The notes: generated by a model not told the origin, from the sequence alone. A stretch of DNA of 49,443 nt from Paramagnetospirillum caucaseum (GCF_000342045.1 NZ_AONQ01000033.1:1-49443); one strand, 5' to 3'. Counted from the stretch's first letter, positions 1 to 8,841 are shown. Numbers and translations: made by a program.

Positions 1-773
1 GGGGGCGGCGGCAGGGAGGCCGGCGGCGCGTCGGCCTCGGACCGGGGGATGAGCCTGCCTTCGGGATCGACGTTCTGCAGCCACTGGGCGATGGCGGCGG
101 CGCGGCCGTCGCGGCCGCGCTCCAGGAACAGCCGGCCGGCCTTGATGCGGTACTTCACCGCGTCGGCCTTGCGGCCCATCTCCCAGTAGAGCTGGCCCAG
201 CATGTCCGAGGCTTCGGCGGAATCAGGGTGCTGGCGCAGGAACAGCCCCAGGCGCTCGGCCGCCGTGGCCGCCGATTTGACGCGCGCCGTGTAGCGGGCC
301 AGCATCACCGCCACCTCCTCGCTGTCGGCGCGCTGGCGGGCCAGGGTCTCCAACCGGCGGGTGGCCTCGGCCTCGCGGCCCAGGCGCTGGTCGATGCGGG
401 CCAGCACCAGATGGGCGTGGAGTTGATCGGGATCGGTCTTCAGCACGGTCTCGGCGTGGCGCCGCGCCTGGGCCAACTGCCCCAGGGCCATCTTGGCCTC
501 GGCCAGGCCGAGATAGGCCTCGGCCTCGGAATCCAGCGAGGTGGTCAGGGCGTGCTCGAAGAACTCGGCTGCCTTGCCCGCCTTGCCCAGGCCGAGATAG
601 ATGCGGCCCAGTGCCCGGTCGACCTCGGCCGCCTCGGCGTCCGATTGCGGGTCCATGGCGCGCAGGACGGCGATGGCGGTCTGGTACTGCTCGGCATCGA
701 TCAGCGCCATGGCTTGCTCCATGGCCTGATCGGCGCGTATCGGCGCCGCCGGGGACGGGGGCGGCGCGAGCAT
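1..773 (-). CDS. TPR-repeat protein (C-terminus cut by window edge)
   Basis: The minus-strand frame is open from an ATG at 773 to the window edge and encodes at least 257 residues made of degenerate 34-residue tetratricopeptide helices, for example a repeat with GRIYLGLGKAGKAAEFFEHAL and others ending in alternating Ala/Leu/Gly positions. Such proteins are usually protein-protein scaffolds in the periplasm or inner membrane; no enzymatic motif is visible. The N-terminus (MLAPPPSPAAP) is short and proline-rich. The codons just upstream would encode a hydrophobic TAFLIFL stretch but are closed off by an in-frame TGA, so a signal peptide may have been lost, or the true start may be non-standard. 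It is divergent from exaC. A link to alcohol oxidation is only positional. Confidence 0.72.
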   Translation of the reverse strand, partial: MLAPPPSPAAPIRADQAMEQAMALIDAEQYQTAIAVLRAMDPQSDAEAAEVDRALGRIYLGLGKAGKAAEFFEHALTTSLDSEAEAYLGLAEAKMALGQLAQARRHAETVLKTDPDQLHAHLVLARIDQRLGREAEATRRLETLARQRADSEEVAVMLARYTARVKSAATAAERLGLFLRQHPDSAEASDMLGQLYWEMGRKADAVKYRIKAGRLFLERGRDGRAAAIAQWLQNVDPEGRLIPRSEADAPPASLPPP

Positions 774-846
774 TAGGAAAATAAGGAATGCCGTTCAAGT
801 CCCGATCCGACGTCCCCGCATGGCAGCCTCCGCTTATGCCGAGAGG

Positions 847-852
847 ATTATA
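847..852 (-). promoter_or_regulatory. Candidate -10 box for the TPR gene
   Basis: The minus strand reads TATAAT here, about 74 bases before the TPR start codon. No good -35 hexamer is seen 17 bases further upstream, so this is a weak-to-moderate promoter call. The rest of the 313-base gap between the TPR gene and exaC holds only the exaC operator and promoter described separately. Confidence 0.4.
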
Positions 853-1002
853 CTCCAATTCATAATCCGACCATAGAGGGTGGCTATTACCATCGCAGGC
901 GGACGCCTGGCCGGACGGACCCGGTCCGACTTTTCCCCGCTTCCCGGCGAAGGTTGAAAAAGACCCGATAAAAAGCGATATTTCTCAATTGGATAACTGA
1001 AA

Positions 1003-1048
1003 ATTCGACCAAGGTCGCATGGAACGGCGGCGGCCCCCGCGCTATTCC
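1003..1048 (+). promoter_or_regulatory. PQQ-regulon operator and promoter of exaC
   Basis: ATTCGACCAAGGTCGCAT at 1003-1020 contains the perfect dyad CGACC-AA-GGTCG and aligns with the 18-bp motif found before nine other units of the island. Twenty-two bases downstream is TATTCC (1043-1048), a plausible -10. The exaC start lies about 39 bases after that hexamer. The spacing places the dyad at about -52 to -35, typical of an activator that overlaps the -35 region. The binding protein is not shown by the sequence; a NarL/LuxR-type regulator of the island is inferred. Confidence 0.65.
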
Positions 1049-1086
1049 TGGCGTGTTGCCATTGCACGGTCCAGGAAGGAGCCACC

Positions 1087-2607
1087 ATGCTTTACGCCTC
1101 TCCCAACACTCCGGGTGCCAAGATCCAATACAAGGCCCGGTATGACAATTTCATCGGCGGCAAGTGGGTTGCCCCCTTGAAGGGCGAATACTTCGACGTC
1201 ATCACCCCCATCACCGGCAAGCCCTATACCAAGGCCGCCCGCTCGGGGGCCGAGGACATCGAGCTGGCGCTCGACGCCGCCCATGCCGCCGCCGATGCCT
1301 GGGGCAAGGTGCCCGCCGCCGAGCGGGCCAACGTCCTGCTCAGGATCGCCGACCGGCTGGAGGCCAACCTCGAACTCCTGGCCTATGCCGAGACGGTGGA
1401 CAACGGCAAGCCGATCCGCGAGACCCTGGCCGCCGACATTCCCCTGTCCGTCGATCACTTCCGCTATTTCGCCGGCTGCCTGCGGGCCCAGGAAGGCGGC
1501 ATGAGCGACATCGACGAGAATACCGTCGCCTATCACTTCCATGAGCCGCTGGGCGTGGTCGGCCAGATCATTCCCTGGAACTTCCCCATCCTGATGGCGG
1601 CCTGGAAGCTGGCCCCGGCCCTGGGCGCCGGCAATTGCGTGATCCTGAAGCCCGCCGAATCCACCCCGGTCAGCATCCTGATTCTGGCCGAGCTGATCGC
1701 CGACCTGCTGCCGCCCGGCGTGCTGAACATCGTCAACGGCTATGGCCGCGAGGCGGGGATGCCGCTGGCCACCAGCAAGCGCATCGCCAAGATCGCCTTC
1801 ACCGGCTCCACCACCACCGGCCGGGTTATCGCCCAGGCGGCGGCCAACAACCTGATTCCGGCGACCCTGGAACTGGGCGGCAAGTCGCCCAACATCTTCT
1901 TCCCCGACGTGGCCGCCGCCGATGACGGCTTCTTCGACAAGGCCATCGAGGGGCTGGTGCTGTTCGCCTTCAATCAGGGCGAGGTCTGCACCTGCCCGTC
2001 GCGCGCCCTGATCCACGAATCCATCTACGACAAGGTGATGGAACGCGCCCTGCCGCGCATCGCCGCCATCAAGCAGGGCAGCCCGCTGGACACCGACACC
2101 ATGATCGGCGCCCAGGCCTCCAAGGAGCAGGTGACCAAGATCATGTCCTACCTGGACCTGGGCAAGCAGGAAGGCGCCCAGCTGCTGTGCGGCGGCGAGC
2201 GCGCCTATCTGGGCGGCGAGCTGAGCGACGGCTATTACATCCAGCCGACCCTGTTCAAGGGCCACAACAAGATGCGCATCTTCCAGGAAGAGATCTTCGG
2301 CCCCGTCCTGGCGGTGACCACCTTCAAGGACGAGGCGGACGCCCTGGCCATCGCCAACGATACCCTCTACGGCCTGGGCGCTGGCGTGTGGAGCCGCAAC
2401 GGCAACGTCGCCTACCGCATGGGCCGCGCCATCAAGGCCGGCCGGGTGTGGACCAATTGCTACCACGCCTATCCCGCCCACGCGGCGTTCGGCGGCTACA
2501 AGGAATCGGGCATCGGCCGCGAGACCCACAAGGTCATGCTCGATCACTACCAGCAGACCAAGAACCTGCTGGTCAGCTACTCGGAGAGCAAGCTCGGCTT
2601 CTTCTGA
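1087..2607 (+). CDS. exaC: NAD-dependent acetaldehyde dehydrogenase, ExaC type
   Basis: This 506-residue protein is a full-length aldehyde dehydrogenase that oxidises aldehyde (here most likely acetaldehyde from ethanol) to the acid with NAD+ in the cytoplasm. The NAD-binding stretch [19 protein letters not shown] is followed by the LELGGKSPN motif with the general base Glu262 and by the nucleophile Cys301 in [11 protein letters not shown], all at the usual positions. The close match in length and motifs to ExaC/AldB-type enzymes, and its place beside PQQ-ethanol oxidation genes, support the name. AAGGAG lies seven bases before the ATG. A regulon operator and promoter precede it, and a rho-independent terminator follows. 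A DUF779 gene comes next, as is common for this enzyme group. Confidence 0.95.
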   Translation: MLYASPNTPGAKIQYKARYDNFIGGKWVAPLKGEYFDVITPITGKPYTKAARSGAEDIELALDAAHAAADAWGKVPAAERANVLLRIADRLEANLELLAYAETVDNGKPIRETLAADIPLSVDHFRYFAGCLRAQEGGMSDIDENTVAYHFHEPLGVVGQIIPWNFPILMAAWKLAPALGAGNCVILKPAESTPVSILILAELIADLLPPGVLNIVNGYGREAGMPLATSKRIAKIAFTGSTTTGRVIAQAAANNLIPATLELGGKSPNIFFPDVAAADDGFFDKAIEGLVLFAFNQGEVCTCPSRALIHESIYDKVMERALPRIAAIKQGSPLDTDTMIGAQASKEQVTKIMSYLDLGKQEGAQLLCGGERAYLGGELSDGYYIQPTLFKGHNKMRIFQEEIFGPVLAVTTFKDEADALAIANDTLYGLGAGVWSRNGNVAYRMGRAIKAGRVWTNCYHAYPAHAAFGGYKESGIGRETHKVMLDHYQQTKNLLVSYSESKLGFF

Positions 2608-2642
2608 TCGCCGGGCGTGCTTCCCCCCTTTGACGCCTTGAC

Positions 2643-2670
2643 GCGCCCGGCTTCGGCCGGGCGCTTTTTT
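2643..2670 (+). terminator. Rho-independent terminator after exaC
   Basis: A perfect 9-bp stem (GCGCCCGGC / GCCGGGCGC) closed by a TTCG tetraloop is followed directly by six T. The ribosome binding site of the DUF779 gene starts right after the T run, so that gene either depends on read-through or has a promoter inside exaC. Confidence 0.9.
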
Positions 2671-2683
2671 CTTGGAGGTTCCC

Positions 2684-3070
2684 ATGGTTGACCGCGTCAC
2701 CGCCACCCCTGCCGCCCTGGAACTGATCGAGCGTCTCAAGGCCCGGCACGGGGCGTTGTTCTTTCACCAGTCGGGTGGTTGCTGCGACAACAGCGCCGCC
2801 AATTGCTTCCTGCCCGGCGAACTGACCCTGGGGGCGGGCGACGTTCTGCTGGGCGAGATCGGCGGCTGCCGGTTCTACATGGGCAAGGCCCAGTTCGAGT
2901 ACTGGAGGCACACCCAGCTGATCATCGACGTCATCGACGGCCATGGCGGCACGTTCTCGCTGGAAGGGCCGGAGGGCAAGGCCTTCCATACCCGCTCGCG
3001 GGTGTTCACCGACGACGAGATGGCCGCACTGGACCGCCTGGGGCCGCCGCCGGTGGGGCCGTTCGGTTGA
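2684..3070 (+). CDS. DUF779 family protein next to aldehyde dehydrogenase
   Basis: This is a 128-residue cytoplasmic protein of the DUF779 family, which is repeatedly found beside aldehyde dehydrogenases of the AldB/ExaC type; its biochemical role is not established. Visible features are a cysteine cluster near residues 30-42 (GGCCDNSAANC), a further Cys in GGCRFYMG and a FEYWRHTQ segment, consistent with a metal- or thiol-related role. The start at 2684 is chosen because GGAGG sits seven bases upstream; a TTG at 2672 would lengthen it by four residues. It lies downstream of the exaC terminator and converges on the TonB receptor gene. Confidence 0.85.
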   Translation: MVDRVTATPAALELIERLKARHGALFFHQSGGCCDNSAANCFLPGELTLGAGDVLLGEIGGCRFYMGKAQFEYWRHTQLIIDVIDGHGGTFSLEGPEGKAFHTRSRVFTDDEMAALDRLGPPPVGPFG

Positions 3071-3078
3071 CCGGGGAA

Positions 3079-3105
3079 GGGATGTGGGCGAGACGCCCGC
3101 ATCCC
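3079..3105. terminator. Bidirectional hairpin between convergent genes
   Basis: A 12-bp stem (GGGATGTGGGCG / CGCCCGCATCCC, one G-T pair) with a 3-base loop fills the gap between the DUF779 stop and the TonB receptor stop. No long T run follows. Its core GGGCG-AGA-CGCCC resembles hairpins at 39511 and 49425. Confidence 0.6.
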
Positions 3106-5412
3106 TCAGAACTTGGCCCGCAGGCCCGCCCAGAAGGAACGCGGCGCACCCGGCGTGCGGAACTGGTTGTCGGAGAAGGTGGGGAACACGCTGGCGGCTT
3201 CGCCGTAGAGGCCGAAGCTCTCGTAGCGGCGGTCCAGGAGGTTGTCGACCCTGAGGAAGGCCGAGGCGAACCCGGCCAGCTTGTACTCGGTCTCGGCGTT
3301 GACCACCTCGTAGCCGCCCAGCCGGCGGCCCAGCCCGGAATCGTCGCCCCGCAGGCGGCGCGAGGAATAGAAGGCGGCGTCCATCTCCACCTGCCATTCG
3401 TCGGAGATCTCGTAGCTGCCGCCCAGCTTCAGGCTGTGCATGGGAATGCCGGCCATGGGCGATCCGCTCCGCACCAGGATGTCGCCGTCGGCGTTGGCGC
3501 CGGGATTTTCCGGGCTGTGCAGGGTGACGTCGTTGTCGAAGGTGGCGCGCACCAGCGCGTAATTGACGAACCAGCCCACCGGCCCGATCCGGCCCTGGTC
3601 GGCGGCCTCGAAGCCGACCCGCAGGGTGCGGCCGGCGTTGCGGAAGTATCCCGTGCCGGTGCCCTGGCCCGAGGCGACGAAGATGATGTCGTCCTGGTTC
3701 TGGGTGCCGAAGCCGGCCAGCGACCAGCTGTGCGACCACGATCCGTCCGCCGCCTGGGCGCGTCCGCGCAGGCCCATCTCCACCGAGCGCGACACCACCT
3801 GCTTCAGCGGCGGGTCGGAGAGGAAGGCGTTGGGGAAGCGGCAGGGCTTGGCGGGATTGGCGCAGGACAGTTCGGCGGCGGTGGGCGCCCGGTTGGCCTC
3901 GCCATAGCCGGCGAAGGCGGTCAGTTCCGGCATCACCTGATAGGCCAGGCCCGCCGCCGGGTTGACGCGCTCGAACATGTGGTCGCCGTTGAGTTCGGTG
4001 CCGAAGCGGTCCGCCAGCACCACCTGGGCGGCGTTGTAGCGTCCCGACAGGGTCAGGGTCAGGCGGTCGGTCAGCGACAGGGAATCGCTGAAATAGACGC
4101 CGACCGTACGGTTGAGGCTGCGCAGCTCGGTCCAGTAGGTGGAGGTGCCGAGGATCGCCCCGCCGCCGCCGACGCTGCGGTCGGCGAGCAGGGAGCCTAC
4201 CTCGCTTTCGCTGTGATAGCGGGTACGGCCCTCGTCCTCGGACAGTCCGAGCACCAGGGTGTTGCCCAGACCCCAGACCGGCCGGTCCAGGCTGGCCTGC
4301 AGGCTGGCCCCCAGCGAGGTGGTGGCGGTCTCGGTGCGGTTGAGCATGCCGGTGCCGCCGGCGCTGGCCAGTATGGCGTTGCCGTTGATATCGGTCAGCG
4401 CCGCCTCGTCGCCCTCGCCGGGGTCCGAGCACAGCTGGGTGGCCGGGGCGACGTTCTGGCAGGGGCCGAAACTGCCGGAATCGCCGTTCAGCGTGCGGTG
4501 GCTGACATGGCGGAAATAGGCGGAGCCCTGCAGCGACAGGCTGTCGCTGATCTCCAGGTTGCCACGCCCCGAGACGCTGATCTGGCGGTTGAGGGACTGG
4601 TCGGGCGAGGTGAAGACGGCGCTGCGGCTGTTGTGCAGCAGCTCCACGGGGCTGGGGCCGTTGCCGGTCAGCTTGGAATCGCCGAAGCCGACGCTCAAGC
4701 CGCCGCTGCCGCGCTCGCCCCGGTATTCCAGGTCACCGAACGCCTGGGTGACCAGGGAGGGCGAGCGCTGCCGCCAGCCGTCCTCGCCGCTGTGGCCGAC
4801 GCCGCCGTAGAAGCCCACATTGCCGACCCTGGCGCCGTGCTGGGCCATCGCCTTGCGCCGCCCGAACGAGCCGCCGGCCGCCATGACCTCGGTGCCGGCA
4901 TAGGAAAAGCCGGTCTTCATGTCCATGACCATGGCGCCGCCCAGGGCGTTGAGGCCGAACACCGGATTGGCGCCGGGCAGGATGTCGGCGCGGTTGACGG
5001 CGAAGGAGGGCACCATCTCCCAGTTGACCAGATCGCCGAAGCTTTCGTTGACCCGCATGCCGTTCTGATAGACCGCCAGGCCCTGGGGCTCGCCCATCAG
5101 GTGCGAGGCGTTGAAGCCGCGGAACGACAGGCTGGGCTGGAAGGCGTTGCCGCCGGTGTCGGACAGCGACACCGAGCCCAGGCGGCGCTCCAGCAGGTCG
5201 GAGACGGTGGCGCCCTTGCCGCGGTCGAGAACCTCGCCGCCCAGGCTCTGCACGTTGGCCGGCATCCGGTCGCGGTCGATGCCCAGGCCGGGAACCGGGG
5301 TGATTCCGATGACGTCCACCTGGGGAACCTTGACGGCCTCCTCGCCCCAGGCGGCCCCCTGGGCCAGAACCCAAAGAGCCGTACCGCACACCAGGATCGT
5401 CTTCCTGCTCAT
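3106..5412 (-). CDS. TonB-dependent outer membrane receptor
   Basis: A 768-residue protein with a cleavable signal peptide (MSRKTILVCGTALWVLAQGAAWG), a plug domain of about 130 residues (SLSFRGFNASHLMGEPQGL, then the NPVFGLNALGGAM region), and a 22-strand-type barrel ending in the typical C-terminal Phe (LRAKF). Such receptors take up metal chelates, cofactors or sugars using TonB energy. The start at 5412 has GGAGG seven bases upstream; an ATG at 5424 is the alternative. An operator of the alcohol-oxidation regulon precedes it, which ties it to the quinoprotein system. Because the dehydrogenase looks lanthanide-dependent, a lanthanide chelate is an attractive substrate, but iron or PQQ itself cannot be excluded. 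A TonB gene of the island lies at 30726-31427. Confidence 0.88.
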   Translation of the reverse strand: MSRKTILVCGTALWVLAQGAAWGEEAVKVPQVDVIGITPVPGLGIDRDRMPANVQSLGGEVLDRGKGATVSDLLERRLGSVSLSDTGGNAFQPSLSFRGFNASHLMGEPQGLAVYQNGMRVNESFGDLVNWEMVPSFAVNRADILPGANPVFGLNALGGAMVMDMKTGFSYAGTEVMAAGGSFGRRKAMAQHGARVGNVGFYGGVGHSGEDGWRQRSPSLVTQAFGDLEYRGERGSGGLSVGFGDSKLTGNGPSPVELLHNSRSAVFTSPDQSLNRQISVSGRGNLEISDSLSLQGSAYFRHVSHRTLNGDSGSFGPCQNVAPATQLCSDPGEGDEAALTDINGNAILASAGGTGMLNRTETATTSLGASLQASLDRPVWGLGNTLVLGLSEDEGRTRYHSESEVGSLLADRSVGGGGAILGTSTYWTELRSLNRTVGVYFSDSLSLTDRLTLTLSGRYNAAQVVLADRFGTELNGDHMFERVNPAAGLAYQVMPELTAFAGYGEANRAPTAAELSCANPAKPCRFPNAFLSDPPLKQVVSRSVEMGLRGRAQAADGSWSHSWSLAGFGTQNQDDIIFVASGQGTGTGYFRNAGRTLRVGFEAADQGRIGPVGWFVNYALVRATFDNDVTLHSPENPGANADGDILVRSGSPMAGIPMHSLKLGGSYEISDEWQVEMDAAFYSSRRLRGDDSGLGRRLGGYEVVNAETEYKLAGFASAFLRVDNLLDRRYESFGLYGEAASVFPTFSDNQFRTPGAPRSFWAGLRAKF

Positions 5413-5436
5413 CGCTGCCTCCATTCACATGGAGCG

Positions 5437-5483
5437 ATCTTGGGCAACGGGACCGGGGGCGGGCAATTCGACCTTGGTCCAAG
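5437..5483 (-). promoter_or_regulatory. PQQ-regulon operator before the TonB receptor
   Basis: Reading the minus strand, CTTGGACCAAGGTCGAAT (5483 to 5466) matches the island-wide dyad. A weak -10-like CAAGAT follows 23 bases later (5442 to 5437), about 25 bases before the receptor ATG. It sits between the receptor gene and the 3' end of the convergently placed upstream gene on the same strand. Confidence 0.55.
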
Positions 5484-5494
5484 GGACTGATTTA

Positions 5495-6382
5495 TTAGAA
5501 GGAATCGATGATCTGCCTGCGCTTTGCGGCATATTCCTTCTGGCTGATCAGGCCCTTGGCCTTCAACTGGTCGAGGGTGCGCAGCCGGTCCTCCACCGCC
5601 GGAGGCGGGGCGGCGGGGGGAGCAGCCGGCGCGGCGGCCGGCTTCTGGGGCTGCTGCATCTGCTGCTGCATCTGGCGCATCTGCTGCTGCATCTGTTCCA
5701 TCTGGCCCTGGGCCTGCTTCTGCGCCTCTTCCGAGCCCGGTTCCGGCACCGCCATGGCGGTGGCGGGAATGGCGGCCCAGTCGGAGCGGCGCAGCGTCAC
5801 GGCGGATTTGTCCGCCGCCAGGATCTTCCAGCGGGCCTCGGCCTTGGCGGGGGCGGAGCGGCGACCTTCCTGGAAGGAGACCAGCCGGGGATCGACCTTC
5901 TGGTAGGTGCCGGTGTCGTTGGGCGGCTCGCTCAGCGCCTCGCCGACGATGAGGTTGAGACCGTCGGTTCCCATGAAGGCGCGCAGGGTGGTCAGCCGGG
6001 GTTCGTTGAGGCCCAGGATGGTCTTGCGCATGCCGATGGTGGCGATGCTGACGTCCTGGTCCGGCCCGGCCTTGGCCAGGGCCTTGGATAATTGTTCGGC
6101 CACGAAGGCGCGTTCGTCGGCGGTGAGCATTTCCACCGGCTCGCCGTTGCCGCTGTCGAGGCGCAGTTGGGCCAGGCCGTTGCGGATGTCCGCCTTGGCC
6201 AGATTGACGGGGTGGCCGTTGGCGCCGCCGCCGTCGCGCGGCACCAGGCGGACGTGCTGCCAACGGGCCTCCCAGAGGGTGGTCCCCGCCGTTTCCGCCG
6301 AGGCGGAAGGCGGCGGGGACCCGATGAGCACCGCACATCCCAGAACCAGGGCATAGATTGGGCTACGTAGGTTCCGGGACAT
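5495..6382 (-). CDS. Exported SHOCT-domain protein
   Basis: A 295-residue protein of unknown function. It begins with a signal peptide (about residues 1-28, ending PPPSASAE). The middle 150 residues show no recognised fold. A Gln/Met-rich repeat (QMEQMQQQMRQMQQQMQQ, about residues 215-235) and a Pro/Ala linker follow. The C-terminus is a SHOCT helix pair (LDQLKAKGLISQKEYAAKR), a short module often involved in oligomerisation. AAAGGAGGT lies upstream of the ATG, an excellent ribosome site. It starts 23 bases after the porin stop, so the two are probably one operon. A role in envelope organisation near the porin is an inference. Confidence 0.8.
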   Translation of the reverse strand: MSRNLRSPIYALVLGCAVLIGSPPPSASAETAGTTLWEARWQHVRLVPRDGGGANGHPVNLAKADIRNGLAQLRLDSGNGEPVEMLTADERAFVAEQLSKALAKAGPDQDVSIATIGMRKTILGLNEPRLTTLRAFMGTDGLNLIVGEALSEPPNDTGTYQKVDPRLVSFQEGRRSAPAKAEARWKILAADKSAVTLRRSDWAAIPATAMAVPEPGSEEAQKQAQGQMEQMQQQMRQMQQQMQQPQKPAAAPAAPPAAPPPAVEDRLRTLDQLKAKGLISQKEYAAKRRQIIDSF

Positions 6383-6405
6383 GCTGACCTCCTTTGGGAT
6401 AGGAC

Positions 6406-7746
6406 TTAGTAGGTGACCACGAGGCCGACGGCGCCGATCTGTTCCTTCTGGCTGGCGCCGTCGGACCAGTTGTTGGTCAGGTAGTTGTATTCGCCGACCA
6501 CCCGGATCCACTTGTTGATCTCGTGGCGCAGCTGGACGCCGGCCATGTCCTTGCTGGTCATGGTGTAGGTGACGGTGCTGGCGGTGGCCTGGCTCTCGGC
6601 CTTCTCGTAGGCGGTCTGGTCCACGTAGGAGGAGCCGTAGCGGGCGCTCAGTATGGTGCCCTGGCCGAAAGTGTAGCCGGCCTGGGCATAGAAGCCGTAG
6701 CCGGTCTTGGTCTCGCCCTTGGCGTCGATGCTGTCGAAGGACAGCTGGGCGCCCGACAGGCCCATGCCTTCGCCGTAATAGCCGTGGGCGACCAGGTCGA
6801 CGCTGCCGATGGAGACCTTGCCGCCGACTTCGCCGCCGTAGACATGGACGTTCTTGGCGTTGCCGTTATAGGTCTGGCCGGTGATCAGGGTCGGCGTGCC
6901 GGTCAGGCCGGCCTGCTGCCAAGTGGCGTTGGCATACAGCGCCGAGGGGGCGGTGCCCAGCTTGCCGGCCCAGTTCATGCCGCCTTCGAAGCGCGGCACG
7001 GTGGTCTTGGCCCCCGACACGGCGTTGGAGGCGTCCGAGCCGATGGAGTTGGGCTCGAAGATGCCGGCGGTGGCCTTGAAGCCGCCGGCGAAGGCCGGCG
7101 TGGTGTAGCGCAGGTTGCCGTTCCAGCCGGCATAGGTGTAGCCGTAGCCGATGCCGCCCACCGTGGTGTTCAGCGCGTTGTAGCCCTGGCCCTTGGAATT
7201 GAGGCCGGCGCCGACGCCGAAGATGTACATGTCGTTGAGGATGGCCTGGCCGCCGAAGATACCCAGCGACTTGCCGCCCTGGACCTCGCCCCACTTGCCG
7301 CCGTAGGTGGCGAAGGCCTCGCGGATCAGGCCGATATTGCCGCCCGAGGCGCCGTCGCCGTCCCAGTTATGGCTGGCCGGGTTGTTGACGCTGGTCTGCA
7401 GCGACAGGCGCGCCGTCAGCTTGTTGCCGTCCAGGTCGGGCGACTTGACGTTGAAGCCGAAGGTCTCGGGGACGAAGCCCGAGATGACGTGCATGCCGTT
7501 GCCGGCGTTGGCCGAGCCCGAGCCGATGGAATAGGCGACGTTGCGGTAGGTCCGGTTGGTCTTGGACGGCGCGGACTCGCTGGTGGAATTGGTGACGAAG
7601 ACGTTCAGGAAGCCGTCGACCGAGAACACCCAGCCGGCGGGATCATTGCCCATCAGGACGATTTCGGCCCGTGCCGACGGGGAAAGCGCAGAGACCGCCC
7701 CAATCGAACACAGCGCCGTCGTTAAGAACAAAGAAATTCTGCGCAT
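6406..7746 (-). CDS. Outer membrane porin
   Basis: A 446-residue general porin: signal peptide (MRRISLFLTTALCSIGAVSA, cleaved near SARA-EIVLMG), then alternating amphipathic strands with many Gly and aromatic residues (GGIGYGYTYAGWNGNLRYTTP, VHVYGGEVGGKVSIG) and a terminal strand QIGAVGLVVTY ending in an aromatic residue. It would form a trimeric channel for small hydrophilic solutes, perhaps the alcohols or organic acids handled here; specificity cannot be read from sequence. GGGGG lies upstream of the ATG. It heads a likely operon with the SHOCT protein gene and is preceded by an unusual AT-rich, palindrome-rich region. Confidence 0.88.
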   Translation of the reverse strand: MRRISLFLTTALCSIGAVSALSPSARAEIVLMGNDPAGWVFSVDGFLNVFVTNSTSESAPSKTNRTYRNVAYSIGSGSANAGNGMHVISGFVPETFGFNVKSPDLDGNKLTARLSLQTSVNNPASHNWDGDGASGGNIGLIREAFATYGGKWGEVQGGKSLGIFGGQAILNDMYIFGVGAGLNSKGQGYNALNTTVGGIGYGYTYAGWNGNLRYTTPAFAGGFKATAGIFEPNSIGSDASNAVSGAKTTVPRFEGGMNWAGKLGTAPSALYANATWQQAGLTGTPTLITGQTYNGNAKNVHVYGGEVGGKVSIGSVDLVAHGYYGEGMGLSGAQLSFDSIDAKGETKTGYGFYAQAGYTFGQGTILSARYGSSYVDQTAYEKAESQATASTVTYTMTSKDMAGVQLRHEINKWIRVVGEYNYLTNNWSDGASQKEQIGAVGLVVTY

Positions 7747-7789
7747 GGCAAACCCCCTATATCGCTCACTGGCGAGTGGCAAAATCGGG

Positions 7790-7945
7790 GCGATGCTATG
7801 TCATGTTAAGTTGGTGAATAAGATAGGTAATGGTCGTAATACAAACAGACAATGTATTGTGCTGTGCACAATTTTTATTGTGATGTTATTTTGTATTACG
7901 CTAAAGGTGTATCTATTTAATTTTATCTATGCATTGTGGAATCAA
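7790..7945. promoter_or_regulatory. AT-rich, palindrome-rich region before the porin gene
   Basis: About 155 bases of markedly AT-rich sequence sit in GC-rich surroundings between the porin start and a response-regulator gene. An 11-bp inverted repeat (CGTAATACAAA at 7835-7845, TTTGTATTACG at 7890-7900) encloses ACAATGTATTGT (7849-7860), ACAATTTTTATTGT (7868-7881) and ATTGTGC-TGT-GCACAAT (7856-7872). No open reading frame is evident. It probably carries the porin promoter and regulator sites; a small RNA or a remnant of transferred DNA are other options. Confidence 0.5.
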
Positions 7946-8000
7946 GAATGGCGCCGCGGCAATGGCCGGGCGCCCTGGAGGCTGATAGATGGGGGAGAGG

Positions 8001-8627
8001 TCAGAAGCGGCCGATCTGGCGCGCCACGATGACCGCCTGGGTACGGCTGGTGACCTTCAGCTTGCGCAGGATGGCGGTCATGTGCGCCTTCACCGTGGTG
8101 TTGGTGACGTCCAGCTCGTAGGCGATCTGCTTGTTGGATTTTCCCCGGGCCAGCAATTGCAGCACCATGCGCTGGCGGTGGGTCAGCGAGCCCAGCTTTT
8201 CCTCCAGCAGAGGATCGATGGTGCGGGTCTTGGTGCCCAGGATTTCCTCGGGCCGGAAGATCTCACCGTTCATCACTAGGCCCACCGCCTCGCACATGCG
8301 TTCCTTGGGCGAGGATTTGGGGATGAAGCCGGCGGCGCCGCAGGCCAGGGCCTGCTCGATGACCTCCACGTCCTCGCTGGCCGAAACCACGATGATCGGG
8401 GTGTCGGGCAGGTCTTCGCGCAGGCGGAGCAGGCCGGTGAAGCCGTCCATGCCCGGCATGTTGAGGTCGAGCAGGATCAGGTCTAGCGGCTCGTCGTCGG
8501 CGAGCGCTGCGCCGATCTGGTTGAAGTCGCAGGCTTCCAGGCATTCGGCGGCGTCGAACGACTGGCCGACCACATGGCGAAGCGCGTCGCGGAACAGCGG
8601 ATGGTCGTCGGCGATCAGGACCCGCAC
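8001..8627 (-). CDS. NarL/LuxR-type response regulator (exaA-adjacent)
   Basis: A 208-residue two-domain regulator. The receiver domain (residues 1-120) has the acidic pocket ADD near residue 7, phospho-acceptor Asp54 in LILLDLNMPGMDG, and the conserved Lys in FIPKSS. The C-terminal LuxR helix-turn-helix has LTHRQRMVLQLLARGKSNKQIAYELDVTNTTVKAHM-type features. The GTG at 8627 is chosen because GGAGGG lies seven bases upstream; an ATG at 8741 would add 38 residues of unlikely sequence. It lies 214 bases downstream of exaA on the same strand. AgmR/ExaE/PedR-type regulators of PQQ-alcohol oxidation are of this class, so it is one of two candidates for binding the operator motif. Confidence 0.88.
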   Translation of the reverse strand: MRVLIADDHPLFRDALRHVVGQSFDAAECLEACDFNQIGAALADDEPLDLILLDLNMPGMDGFTGLLRLREDLPDTPIIVVSASEDVEVIEQALACGAAGFIPKSSPKERMCEAVGLVMNGEIFRPEEILGTKTRTIDPLLEEKLGSLTHRQRMVLQLLARGKSNKQIAYELDVTNTTVKAHMTAILRKLKVTSRTQAVIVARQIGRF

Positions 8628-8799
8628 GGAAAGCCCTCCGGAGAAAGCGGGGTCGGGCGCGGGCCCGACCCCAGTCGACGGGAGGATCATAACATTGGCG
8701 CTCCCGCTTCGGAAATTCGCATCGTCATATTTCGATTCCATTTGAACCTCCGGGATGCGGGGGCACCATCAGCGCGGAACATGCCCGATCTCCCCCCGC

Positions 8800-8827
8800 G
8801 GGGCGGTCCGCCGGAACGGGCCGCCCC
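8800..8827 (-). terminator. Hairpin downstream of exaA
   Basis: GGGGCGGTCC (8800-8809) pairs with GGGCCGCCCC (8818-8827) with one G-T pair and an 8-base loop, starting 15 bases after the exaA stop. No T run follows on the minus strand, so it may stabilise the exaA message or only partly stop transcription into the response-regulator gene. Confidence 0.5.
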
Positions 8828-8841
8828 TTGGGGGAGGATCT

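Noticed and set aside
1042-2739. A 565-codon minus-strand frame opposite exaC
   Set aside because: Composition is typical of antisense reading of GC-rich codons; exaC with catalytic motifs explains the region.
2779-5490. A 903-codon plus-strand open frame opposite the TonB receptor
   Set aside because: It is the antisense shadow of a clear receptor gene in GC-rich DNA, has no recognisable domains and no ribosome site.
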